Below the pieces are notes generated by a model. It had not been told where the DNA came from and ran no database searches. It saw nothing but the letters and a program-made list of their open reading frames with translations. Below, one piece after another: positions 18,916 to 27,252 of a DNA stretch of 64,000 nt (position 1 is its first letter; each line of letters begins with the position of its first letter). The translations under genes and the position numbers were made by a program. The stretch comes from Chitinophagaceae bacterium BSSC1 (lineage in GTDB: Bacteria > Bacteroidota > Bacteroidia > Chitinophagales > Chitinophagaceae). Location of the stretch: contig NKJC01000001.1 of NCBI GenBank assembly GCA_002256435.1, positions 1,956,179 to 2,020,178 on the forward strand, given 5' to 3'.

Positions 18916-21126
18916 ATGAAGTATCTGATCATTCTTTTAAGCAGTTTATTCATCTTACTATCGGCCCGCGCCCAAGTACAAGTGCTTGGTTCTGTGAGAG
19001 ATATGAAGAGTCGCATTTTAGCGGGGGCCAGCATTGCCATCAAGGGTTCTTATGATGGAACTACTTCTGATTCAACCGGACATTTTAGTTTTAAAACCTT
19101 TGAAAAGGGGATTCAGACCCTGGTTGTTAGCAATATTGGGTACAAAACGGTAGAGCAGCAAATAGACTTAAGCAAGGAATTGGGTCCATTTAACGTGGCA
19201 CTTAAAGAAGAAATTAGTGAACTCAAAGCAGTCACTGTTACTGCCGGAAGCTTTGAAGCCGGAGACAAAAAAAGGGCTGCTACTGTTCTGAGTCTATTAG
19301 ACGTGTTAACCACGGGCGGGGCTAACGCCGATATTTCTGCCGTACTTAAAACCCTACCAGGTGCACAGCAAGTGGGTGATCAGGAAGGTTTGTTTGTAAG
19401 GGGTGGTGCAGGATATGAAGCCAAACAATTTATTGATGGCACCATGGTGAATAATCCCTTCTATTCCAGTGTTCCAGACATTGCCCAGCGCGGACGTTTT
19501 TCTCCCAACCTGTTTAAGGGTACGGTTTTTAGCACCGGTGGATATTCTGCCTTGTACGGACAAGCGCTTTCTTCTGCTGTGATTTTAGAATCCATTGACC
19601 TTCCTGAACAATCACAAGTAAATGCATCTATTAGTTCGGTGTTCTTAGGAGCGGGTTTTCAAAAATTAGACAAAACCAAAAAATCATCCTGGGGTTTTAA
19701 CTATGGCTATACCAATCTCTGGCCCTATTTTCAAATTGTAAAACAAGGGGTGGATTATTTTACCGTTCCAGAATTTCATTCTGGTGATGCCAATTTTAGA
19801 ATCAAGACCAAGGGTGGGATGATTAAATACTATACCACATTTGCCACCAGTTCTTTGGGTTTGCGTAGACCCGATATTGACTCCCTAGTTTTGAAAGACG
19901 CATTTGGTTTAAATAATACTAACTGGTACAACAATCTGAGTTGGAGAGAATTCTTAGGCAAGGGTTGGAAGATGAATTTGGGTTTGAGTTATAGCACAGA
20001 CTTAACCAAGATCAACCAGCAATTACAAGACCAACAGAACAAACCTGTTACTGGTTCAACTGCTTGGATGAATCTCAAAACTTATAGCTTAGACAATACG
20101 GCCAATCTCTCTCAAATTAAATTGGTTTTTGACAAAAGAATTTCTGGTATCAGTGTTTTGCGTTTTGGAAACGAATACCAATACGCGTATAACAAAAGTA
20201 TCTATAATGGATTATCACTACCCTTGAAAGACCATTATTATGCTGCCTTTTCAGAAGCCGATATTAATATAACCAATGAGCTGGCATTCAAGCTAGGAGG
20301 GCGTTTGGAGCATTCCTCTATTTTAAAGAAATGGAATTTGGCACCAAGACTTGCCATTGCTTATAAGACTGGACCTGGTGCGCAGTTCTCTTTTGCCTAC
20401 GGCGATTTTTATCAAAAGCCAGAGAACAATCAATTGATGTTAACCACGCAATTGGGTTATACCAAGGCCACGCATTATATCCTGAATTTTATGAAGACTA
20501 CTACACTACAATCTTTTAGGGTAGAAGCTTTTTATAAAAAATATCAAGACCTAGTCAAGACTTTTCCAAGCATCAACAATGATGGAACGGGTTATGCAAA
20601 AGGGATTGAACTTTTTTGGAGAGATCGGAAAACATTTCAAGGAATGGATTATTGGATTAGCTATTCTTATCTAGATACCAAACGTGATTATTTAAATTAT
20701 CCTGGTCAATTGCAACCCAATTTTGCAGCCAATCATACCGCGTCTTTAGTACTCAAAAAATTTGTATCTAAGATCAATACCGGTTTCAATTTTACTTATT
20801 CCTATGCTACAGGCAGACCTTATTACAATATCAAATATGAAACAAGCAATGCCAAGTATGTGATTGCTGATCAGGGTAAAACCATTGACTATCACAACCT
20901 AGGTTTTAGTATGAACTACCTCACTACCATTTTCAAATCATATGCTGTGATTGTAGCATCTGTAACCAATGTATTGGGTAGCAATCAAATCTTTGGTTAT
21001 AACTATTCTCAAAACGGATTATACAAAGAAGCCATCACGCCAGTAGCGCCTAGGTTCTTTTTTGTAGGATGTTTCTTGAGTTGGGGAGTGGATCGTAGAC
21101 AAGACGCGATCAACAATAATCTATAA
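18916..21126 (+). CDS. TonB-dependent receptor with carboxypeptidase-like regulatory domain
   Basis: This 736-residue outer-membrane receptor imports a ligand using TonB energy. A signal peptide (MKYLIILLSSLFILLSARAQ) is followed by a CarboxypepD_reg-like domain (QVLGSVRDMKSRILAGASIAIKG), a plug domain (TLPGAQQVGDQEGLFVRGG) and a 22-strand barrel rich in aromatic-ended strands. No SusD partner is adjacent, so it is not a SusC-type glycan importer. ATG 18916 is preferred over the TTG at 18895. The ligand is unknown. Heptamer repeats begin 2 bases after its stop. Confidence 0.88.
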   Translation: MKYLIILLSSLFILLSARAQVQVLGSVRDMKSRILAGASIAIKGSYDGTTSDSTGHFSFKTFEKGIQTLVVSNIGYKTVEQQIDLSKELGPFNVALKEEISELKAVTVTAGSFEAGDKKRAATVLSLLDVLTTGGANADISAVLKTLPGAQQVGDQEGLFVRGGAGYEAKQFIDGTMVNNPFYSSVPDIAQRGRFSPNLFKGTVFSTGGYSALYGQALSSAVILESIDLPEQSQVNASISSVFLGAGFQKLDKTKKSSWGFNYGYTNLWPYFQIVKQGVDYFTVPEFHSGDANFRIKTKGGMIKYYTTFATSSLGLRRPDIDSLVLKDAFGLNNTNWYNNLSWREFLGKGWKMNLGLSYSTDLTKINQQLQDQQNKPVTGSTAWMNLKTYSLDNTANLSQIKLVFDKRISGISVLRFGNEYQYAYNKSIYNGLSLPLKDHYYAAFSEADINITNELAFKLGGRLEHSSILKKWNLAPRLAIAYKTGPGAQFSFAYGDFYQKPENNQLMLTTQLGYTKATHYILNFMKTTTLQSFRVEAFYKKYQDLVKTFPSINNDGTGYAKGIELFWRDRKTFQGMDYWISYSYLDTKRDYLNYPGQLQPNFAANHTASLVLKKFVSKINTGFNFTYSYATGRPYYNIKYETSNAKYVIADQGKTIDYHNLGFSMNYLTTIFKSYAVIVASVTNVLGSNQIFGYNYSQNGLYKEAITPVAPRFFFVGCFLSWGVDRRQDAINNNL

Positions 21127-21128
21127 AA

Positions 21129-21320
21129 GTGAAGAGTGAAAAGTGAAGAGTGAAGAGTGAAGAATGGGAAGAAGAAGAAAGTGAAGAGTGTAGAGTGAAG
21201 AGTGGGAAGAAGAAGAAGAAGAAGAAGAAAGTGAAGAGATAAGAGTGAAAAGTGAAGAGTGGGAAGAAGAAGAAAGTGAAGAGATAAGAGTGAAGAGTGA
21301 AGAATGGGAAGAAGAAGAAA
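21129..21320 (+). repeat. GA-rich imperfect heptamer repeat, locus 1
   Basis: About 190 bases consist of units close to GTGAAGA, broken by GGGAAGAAGAAGAA runs. A higher-order block (heptamers, then GAAGAAGAAGAAA) recurs several times. The strand is almost pure purine apart from the T of each unit. The same motif recurs at 63681-63842. It lies in the 3' region of the TonB receptor gene, and no gene is supported inside it. Confidence 0.9.
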
Positions 21321-21384
21321 GTTTAAAATAGACGGTGTATTAAAATTTTAAAATCAAAATAATTTAAAAGACAAAAATTTAAAA

Positions 21385-22041
21385 ATGAAAACTGTAAAAT
21401 CCCTTAACATGAAAAAGATCCTTTTTTTAATCATGGTATTATTTACCACATTGGCAAACGCTCAGAGTAAGTATGAAGCAGGAATGGGTAAAGGTTTTGA
21501 AATGCTTAAATCTGCACAGAGTGCAGAAGACATGGGTGCAGCATCTGCATTTTTTGAACGTGTGGCCGATGCGGAGAAAGACAAATGGTTGCCTTATTAT
21601 TATGCTGCTTATGCCAATCACTTAACTGGTTGGATGAACCCCAAAGCAGATAAGGATAAAGTTGCAGCAAAAAGCAAGGACTTGCTAACCAAGGCGGAAG
21701 TGTTGGAAAAAGACAATTCTGAAATCTGGGTATTACACCAAATGATTACCGTACAACAATTAACGGTTGATCCAATGACTCGCTGGCAAGCGTATGGTGC
21801 TGAAGCTTCTGACTATATTGATAAAGCCAAAAAAGCCGATGCCAATAATCCTAGAATCTATTTGGTAGAAGGTCAGTTTAAACAAAATGTACCTGAAGCT
21901 TTTGGTGGTGGAAAGGAAGTAGGTAAAGTACTTTTTACAAAATCAATTGAACTGTTTAAAATATTTAAACCTGCTAGTGAAATGCATCCTTCATGGGGCA
22001 AGGATCAAGCAGAACAAATGTTGGCAGCTTTAAACAAATAA
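21385..22041 (+). CDS. Secreted hypothetical protein with a helical, TPR-like region
   Basis: The 218-residue product has a signal peptide (KKILFLIMVLFTTLANAQS) and is otherwise mostly helical. Segments such as AASAFFERVADAEKDKWLPYYYAAYANHL and AEVLEKDNSEIWVLHQMI have TPR-like spacing, suggesting a periplasmic protein-binding scaffold. ATG codons at 21385 and 21409 are both possible; the second gives a tighter signal peptide. It lies between the heptamer repeats and a membrane-protein gene, with 55 bases to the latter. I do not recognise a named family. Confidence 0.75.
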   Translation: MKTVKSLNMKKILFLIMVLFTTLANAQSKYEAGMGKGFEMLKSAQSAEDMGAASAFFERVADAEKDKWLPYYYAAYANHLTGWMNPKADKDKVAAKSKDLLTKAEVLEKDNSEIWVLHQMITVQQLTVDPMTRWQAYGAEASDYIDKAKKADANNPRIYLVEGQFKQNVPEAFGGGKEVGKVLFTKSIELFKIFKPASEMHPSWGKDQAEQMLAALNK

Positions 22042-22096
22042 ATCAATTATACTGGTTGTGTTGTAAACATTACACAACCAGTTACAAACCATCCTT

Positions 22097-22768
22097 ATGC
22101 CAAGTCTTTTTCAAATATTAATCAGCTTACATGTTGCAGGTGGTACTGCGGGTCTTATCAGTGGTACGGTTTCAGCCGCTTCTCAAAAAGGAGGGTTTGC
22201 GCACAAGCTATCTGGTAAGATTTTCTTTTGGGGTATGTTTAGTGCTTCCATTGCTGCACTAATCATCTCTAATCTACCTGAACACAATAACCTGTTTTTG
22301 TTTGCGGTGGGTGGTTTTACACTCTATATGATTTGCAGTGGTTATAGAATTGTGGCATTGAAAAGACTGGCAAAAAATTCGGATCATCCAGTTAACTGGT
22401 TAGACTATGCTCTTTCTCTATTTGGACTTGGTTTTGGGGGTTATTTACTTTTTTTAGGAGTGAAGCTGGTTATGAATGGACAAAATTTTGGCATTGTTCC
22501 CATTGTTTTTGGACTCATCTGCGTGAATTATGCGCGTTTGGACTATCAATTTTTAAAAGGAAAACAACCTGTGAAGGCCATCTGGATGAGTAATCATATT
22601 ATCCGTATGATGGGTGCCATGATTGCTTCTTACACGGCTTTTTTAGTGGTCAATGTTAAAATGGACCCAGAATGGGTTTTATGGTTACTTCCCACTTTAA
22701 TTGGTTCAGGATTAATTTCCTATTTCATGCGCAAATTTGTAAAACCTAAAAGTGCAAAGACGGTGTAA
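22097..22768 (+). CDS. Integral membrane protein, DUF2306-like
   Basis: The 223-residue protein has about seven hydrophobic helices. An N-terminal LHVAGGTAGLISG and KGGFAHKLSGKIFFWGM resemble the conserved His-containing helices of DUF2306 proteins, small bacterial membrane proteins of unknown function. A charged C-terminus (RKFVKPKSAKTV) is probably cytoplasmic. It follows the secreted protein gene by 55 bases and precedes the regulator cassette by 71 bases. The family assignment is moderate and function is unknown. Confidence 0.72.
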   Translation: MPSLFQILISLHVAGGTAGLISGTVSAASQKGGFAHKLSGKIFFWGMFSASIAALIISNLPEHNNLFLFAVGGFTLYMICSGYRIVALKRLAKNSDHPVNWLDYALSLFGLGFGGYLLFLGVKLVMNGQNFGIVPIVFGLICVNYARLDYQFLKGKQPVKAIWMSNHIIRMMGAMIASYTAFLVVNVKMDPEWVLWLLPTLIGSGLISYFMRKFVKPKSAKTV

Positions 22769-22839
22769 AAGAGCAGGTCATTTTTTTTCCAATAAAAACA
22801 GAAAGCAACCAAATTTGCATCTAGTGTAAAACCCATCAA

Positions 22840-23526
22840 ATGCCTGAAGAAAAACAACTTACGGAACAGGAAAGCTTGCAGCTGATCACTTCCATGATCC
22901 AGAAAGTAAAAGGTGGTTACCATGAAAATGGAACGGGCCCTATCTTATGGGGAACCGTAGTATCCATTGCCAGCTTTGTAACTTATTTACAAAGGGAATA
23001 CCTGTTTGACCTTCCCTTTGATATTTGGTTGATTGTGATGGCTGCCATCATTCCTCAGATTATCATGGTCAGAAAGGAGCGAAGAACCAGACCCCATATC
23101 AAGTATGAAGACGAGGCCATCAATGCTGTTTGGATTGTCTATGCATTGACCATTTTTGGATTGACTGCCTATCAGGCCATTGTTCCAGAAGTATCAACCA
23201 ATTTATTGAAAGCAGAGGGTTGGCAAATGATGAAGCATGTACTAGATAATAGTAAGCCAGATGAAGTTCTCACACCTTTTACCCCAAGTCTCTATTCCAT
23301 CTATATTTTGGTCTATGCTTTTCCAACCTTGGTTACAGGCATCACTAAGAAATTCACTCCCATGTTGATTGGTTCTGGAATAGCTTATACCTGTTTTATC
23401 ATTTCTCTTTATACGGCATCTAAATACGATTTCTTATTGGGTGCAGTTACGGCTATTACTTGTTGGTTGATTCCAGGGATTATTTTGAGAAGGCGTTATC
23501 TAGCTCAAAAAAAGGCGAATGTTTAA
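22840..23526 (+). CDS. Membrane protein paired with a winged-helix regulator
   Basis: The 228-residue protein starts with a soluble helix (LTEQESLQLITSMIQKVKGGYHENG) and continues into about five transmembrane helices, ending in a basic tail RRRYLAQKKANV. Its last 8 bases overlap the start of the small winged-helix gene, so the two are translationally coupled. In Bacteroidota such membrane proteins commonly sit directly upstream of HTH_34-type regulators, which suggests a signalling pair, but no sensory motif is visible. Function is unknown. Confidence 0.75.
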   Translation: MPEEKQLTEQESLQLITSMIQKVKGGYHENGTGPILWGTVVSIASFVTYLQREYLFDLPFDIWLIVMAAIIPQIIMVRKERRTRPHIKYEDEAINAVWIVYALTIFGLTAYQAIVPEVSTNLLKAEGWQMMKHVLDNSKPDEVLTPFTPSLYSIYILVYAFPTLVTGITKKFTPMLIGSGIAYTCFIISLYTASKYDFLLGAVTAITCWLIPGIILRRRYLAQKKANV

Positions 23527-23803
23527 AGAACTGGATCCCATATTACATTCCCAGTTGCGCTTGGCAGTGATGAGTTTGCTCATTACTGTTAAGGAAGCGG
23601 ATTTTACCTATATCCGAGAAAAGACCAATGCCACCGCGGGTAACCTCAGCGTGCAGGTGCAAAAGCTCAAAGAAGTAGGCTATATAGATGTGCTCAAACA
23701 GTTTAAAGACAATTATCCTCAAACCACTTGCAAAATTACGCCTAAGGGTATAGAAGCTTTTGAAGCCTATGTTCAGGCACTGCAGGCTTATTTGAAAACC
23801 TAA
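23519..23803 (+). CDS. Winged-helix DNA-binding regulator (HTH_34-like)
   Basis: This 94-residue protein is little more than a winged helix: LHSQLRLAVMSLLITVKEADFTYIREKTNATAGNLSVQVQKLKEVGYIDV contains the recognition helix, followed by a wing and a C-terminal helix. It resembles the ArsR/MarR-like small regulators of family HTH_34, which usually dimerise and control the adjacent ABC transporter genes. It overlaps the upstream membrane-protein gene by 8 bases and precedes the ABC ATPase by 58 bases. No ligand-binding domain is present, so any signal must come from a partner. Confidence 0.85.
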   Translation: MFKELDPILHSQLRLAVMSLLITVKEADFTYIREKTNATAGNLSVQVQKLKEVGYIDVLKQFKDNYPQTTCKITPKGIEAFEAYVQALQAYLKT

Positions 23804-23861
23804 GATGGAAAAAATCAAAGATTACTTGAACCTCTTCTCTACCTTTATGTTATAGATACAG

Positions 23862-24797
23862 ATGCAACAGATAGTACAGGTTAAAGGCCTCAGCAAACAG
23901 TTCAAAAACCTCACCGCAGTCAATGACCTGTCTTTTTCAGTAAATGAAGGAGATGTCTATGGTTTTCTGGGTCAGAATGGCGCGGGTAAGAGCACCAGCA
24001 TTAGAATGATGCTCACCCTAATTGAGCCCACCAGTGGTCAGATTGAATTATTTGGGATGGACTTGGCGCGTAATCGCAGAGAGATTTTGCGCAATGTAGG
24101 TGCCGTGATTGAAAAGCCCGATGTATACAAATACCTATCGGCCTACGAGAACTTAGAATTGTTTGCCCGATTAAGCGGCATCAAGCCCACCAAGAAATTA
24201 TTGATGGATCAACTAGAAATGGTGGGTCTAGCTGCTAGGGCTAATGACCGAGTAAAGACTTTTTCTCAAGGTATGAAGCAAAGACTGGGCATTGGGATTG
24301 CCTTGGTGCATAATCCTCAACTCATAGTCTTGGATGAACCTACCAATGGCTTGGATCCTCAAGGAATTGCCGATATCAGAAATTTGATTTTACACCTGAG
24401 CCGAGACTTGAAAAAAACCATTGTGGTTTCCTCTCACTTATTGAGTGAGATTGAACAAGTGGCTACTCGGGTATTGATTATTGACAAGGGACGCAAATTA
24501 GTAGAAGGCAATGCGGCAGAATTATTTGATCCCGCACAAACCATAGTAGAATTACAAACTATGGACAATGCGTTTGCTTTGGAACAATTAAAAGCAAGCC
24601 CTTGGTCAACCTATTTGCAAGCCCAACGCAATTCAGCCATTTTACTCAAACTGAATAGAACAGAGATTCCAGCTTTGCATACCGCTTTGGCTGCTATGCA
24701 AATTCAATTGTTATCCCTGCAACCACGTCATTCTTTAGAAGACTATTTCTTACAAATAACCTCCGGCAACCAACATGTGGACACTTACACAAATTGA
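23862..24797 (+). CDS. ABC transporter ATP-binding protein (ABC-2 type)
   Basis: The 311-residue ATPase has Walker A GQNGAGKST, Q-loop region, signature FSQGMKQRLG, Walker B LIVLDEPTNGLDP and H-loop SSHLLSEI, then a C-terminal extension with the split substrate-regulatory region seen in ABC-2 exporters. It drives the permease encoded next, whose start overlaps its end by 23 bases. Substrate is not predictable; such pairs handle drugs, lipids or antimicrobial peptides. A 16-codon reading frame sits between the regulator and this gene. Confidence 0.93.
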   Translation: MQQIVQVKGLSKQFKNLTAVNDLSFSVNEGDVYGFLGQNGAGKSTSIRMMLTLIEPTSGQIELFGMDLARNRREILRNVGAVIEKPDVYKYLSAYENLELFARLSGIKPTKKLLMDQLEMVGLAARANDRVKTFSQGMKQRLGIGIALVHNPQLIVLDEPTNGLDPQGIADIRNLILHLSRDLKKTIVVSSHLLSEIEQVATRVLIIDKGRKLVEGNAAELFDPAQTIVELQTMDNAFALEQLKASPWSTYLQAQRNSAILLKLNRTEIPALHTALAAMQIQLLSLQPRHSLEDYFLQITSGNQHVDTYTN

Positions 24798-25650
24798 GTT
24801 ATACAAGATATTCCGCAGACCCCGGACTTATATTGCCTTCATTGCTATTGCAGCACTGATTACCATTATCCAATTTGGGTTAAAAGTAGATGGTAAAAGC
24901 TATGCCGATTTTCTGATGAAAGATATTGGCGGTACTATGGAAATTGATGGCAATATCATCAATGGCTATTTGATCTGCTATATCATGTTGCAATTACTCC
25001 TAGTACACGTTCCCTTGTTGGTAGCATTGATTGCAGCAGACATGATCTCTGGCGAAGCCAATATGGGTACCTTGCGATTACTCATTTCAAAACCTTTTAG
25101 CAGAACAGAATTGTTGTTAGCAAAGTTTTTTGCATCCACTGTTTATACTTTATTGCTATTGGTATGGTTAGCCATCTTAGCCCTGTTTTTGAGCATGTGG
25201 ATTTTTGGCACGGGCGATATGTTTTTGATGAAGAGTAGCTATGTGGTCTTGCTTTCTGAAAACGATGTATTCTGGCGTTATGCGGGTGCGTTTGTTTTTG
25301 CCGCACTGGCCATGGTAACCGTTGCCGCACTGGGTTTCTTTCTTTCTATTTTTGCTGAAAACAGTATTGGTCCCATTGTGGCTACCATGAGTGTGATTGT
25401 ATTTTTCACCATCTTGAGCACTTTGAATATTCCCATCTTTAATGCTTTAAAACCCTATCTCTTTACTACGCACATGATTAGTTGGAAAGAGTTTTTTGAC
25501 ATTCAAGTCAATGACGCCAATGAAGCCATTGTAGGTAGTATTCAGAACCCACAAAAGATTGTCAATTCTGCCCTGGTATTGATTGTGCATATTTTTGGTT
25601 TTGTAGGTGGCAGCATTTGGATCTTTAACAAGAAAGACGTGTTGAGTTAA
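24775..25650 (+). CDS. ABC-2 type transporter permease
   Basis: The 291-residue permease has an N-terminal cytoplasmic stretch (WTLTQIELYKIFRRPRTY) typical of ABC-2 permeases, six hydrophobic segments, and a large polar loop between helices 1 and 2. It overlaps the ATPase gene by 23 bases, confirming a common transcript and complex. The gene is followed 26 bases later by a LolA-like secreted protein. The substrate is unknown. Confidence 0.88.
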   Translation: MWTLTQIELYKIFRRPRTYIAFIAIAALITIIQFGLKVDGKSYADFLMKDIGGTMEIDGNIINGYLICYIMLQLLLVHVPLLVALIAADMISGEANMGTLRLLISKPFSRTELLLAKFFASTVYTLLLLVWLAILALFLSMWIFGTGDMFLMKSSYVVLLSENDVFWRYAGAFVFAALAMVTVAALGFFLSIFAENSIGPIVATMSVIVFFTILSTLNIPIFNALKPYLFTTHMISWKEFFDIQVNDANEAIVGSIQNPQKIVNSALVLIVHIFGFVGGSIWIFNKKDVLS

Positions 25651-25676
25651 TTTGCTTTTATTTTAAAATATTTTCC

Positions 25677-26369
25677 ATGAGGATTTTCTTTTTCGTTGTT
25701 GCTTTAATGATTTCTTATACCAGTGTTCAGGCCCAAGACATGACAGCGCTTGTAACAAAGGTGAAGGCCAAACTTGACCAAGTAAATGATTATGAGGCAG
25801 ACGGTAATATGAAAACCGATGTGAGTTTTATTAAAGCACCCATTGGAAAAGTAAAAGTCTATTTTAAAAAGCCCAATAAGTTTAGGTTAAAAAAAGAGGG
25901 GGGCATTTCATTACTTCCCAAGGGTGGAGTATCGGTAAATATGAGCACCATTATTACCACCAGTGATTTTGTGGCATTGGCTGCAGGAGAAGCTATGATT
26001 GATGGGTTCAAAACCAAGATTGTAAAACTACTTCCTACCAATGAAGCCAGTGAAATTGTGATCACCACTTTATATATTGACGAGCCCAATTTACTGGTTC
26101 GTAAAGCCATAACAACTACCAAGGAGAATGGTACTTATGAAATGCAAATGAGTTATGGGGCTTATGCCAATTATGGCTTACCGCAAAAAGTGGTATTTAG
26201 TTTTAATACCAAGGATTACAAATTGCCAAAGGGAATTACTTTGGAATTTGATGATAATGAGAAGCCCCTTTCTGAAGCGCAGAAACTAAAAAACAAAAAG
26301 GGAAGGGTAGAAATTACTTATAGCAATTATATAGTGAACAAAGGCATAGCAGATAGCTTTTTCAAATAA
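25677..26369 (+). CDS. LolA-like periplasmic lipoprotein-carrier family protein
   Basis: The 230-residue protein has a signal peptide (MRIFFFVVALMISYTSVQAQ) and a fold resembling LolA/LolB: repeated strands such as YEADGNMKTDVSFI, VKVYFKKPNKFRLKK and VEITYSNYIVNKG. LolA carries lipoproteins across the periplasm, but many paralogues serve other hydrophobic cargo. Position 26 bases after an ABC-2 permease suggests that it accepts or delivers the exported molecule, an inference only. It ends 3 bases from a convergent epimerase-like gene. Confidence 0.72.
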   Translation: MRIFFFVVALMISYTSVQAQDMTALVTKVKAKLDQVNDYEADGNMKTDVSFIKAPIGKVKVYFKKPNKFRLKKEGGISLLPKGGVSVNMSTIITTSDFVALAAGEAMIDGFKTKIVKLLPTNEASEIVITTLYIDEPNLLVRKAITTTKENGTYEMQMSYGAYANYGLPQKVVFSFNTKDYKLPKGITLEFDDNEKPLSEAQKLKNKKGRVEITYSNYIVNKGIADSFFK

Positions 26370-26372
26370 GCT

Positions 26373-27242
26373 TTAGAATAATTCCACACGCCAGGTTCTT
26401 TCAAAAGTTCCACCTACTGCTAATTGATTGATGCCTTCTTTGTTGATGAGTTGGCCGTCTGTTGTAGTACTATCGGCCACGCCGCACCAAGGTTCTATAC
26501 AAACAAAGTCTGCATCTTTGGCGCTCCAAATACCCATATAAGGAAAGTCTCCATAGTGCATAGTTAGACCGTGTGGAGATTGATGACTCTTGATACCAAT
26601 ACTATGGCTTTTCAAATTTTTGAAGACAAGGGCGTCTCCATAAAACAAAGATTTTTTCAAGGGCAATTGGTTGCAGTTGTCTAAATAAGGAACCGCTACA
26701 GGTTCTACCAATCCTTCAGCATCAAGTGGATGAACACCCACGGTTTCTGTTGTACCAAATTCCAAAAACCAATCTTCATAACCCGTTCCATTGGTCAGAG
26801 GCACTTTGAATGCAGGATGGGCTCCAACAGAAAAATACAAATCCTTGTCTCCTGTATTTTCTACCAAGTAAGTGACAAATAATTGATTGCCTTCTACGCG
26901 ATAGGCAAGGGAAAATTTAAATTCAAAAGGGTAGATGGCTCTGGTGTTTGCATTGGCTTCTAGGGTAAATACAATACTAGACTCCGTTTGCTCACTAACA
27001 CTAAAAACGCTTTCTCTTGAAAATCCATGTCTTCCCATAGCATAGGATTGACCATCATATTGGTACTGTCCATTTTTCAATCCCCCAACAATGGGAAATA
27101 GGGCGGGACTTTTCTTGGGCCAGAAAGTTGGGTTAGCATCCCACAAATATTCCAATTGGGTTTGCTTGTTAAAAATGCTTTGTAATTCTGCACCCTGTGC
27201 ACTAATGCTAACGGTTAGCTCCTGATTAGAAATGGTCAACAT
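26373..27242 (-). CDS. Aldose 1-epimerase family protein (LacX-like)
   Basis: The 289-residue cytoplasmic protein belongs to the galactose-mutarotase fold: AELQSIFNKQTQLEYLWDANPTFWPKKSPALFPIVGGLKNGQY is the conserved N-terminal block, GRHGFSRE carries the first His, and SVGAHPAFKVPL the second. LacX-type members lack some mutarotase residues and have an uncertain substrate, often a hexose-6-phosphate. The gene begins 10 bases after the pdxA stop and probably shares its transcript. The fold is clear; the reaction is not. Confidence 0.85.
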   Translation of the reverse strand: MLTISNQELTVSISAQGAELQSIFNKQTQLEYLWDANPTFWPKKSPALFPIVGGLKNGQYQYDGQSYAMGRHGFSRESVFSVSEQTESSIVFTLEANANTRAIYPFEFKFSLAYRVEGNQLFVTYLVENTGDKDLYFSVGAHPAFKVPLTNGTGYEDWFLEFGTTETVGVHPLDAEGLVEPVAVPYLDNCNQLPLKKSLFYGDALVFKNLKSHSIGIKSHQSPHGLTMHYGDFPYMGIWSAKDADFVCIEPWCGVADSTTTDGQLINKEGINQLAVGGTFERTWRVELF

Positions 27243-27252
27243 GCTACTAATT

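Noticed and set aside
18916-21126. SusC-type glycan uptake receptor
   Set aside because: No SusD-like lipoprotein gene or polysaccharide-lyase/glycosidase genes are adjacent.
21129-21320. CRISPR array
   Set aside because: The units are 7 bases long with no spacers and no cas genes nearby.
23805-23855. A 16-codon ORF (MEKIKDYLNLFSTFML) between the winged-helix gene and the ABC ATPase gene
   Set aside because: It ends 6 bases before the ATPase ATG and could be a coupling leader, but it is too short to support without conservation data.
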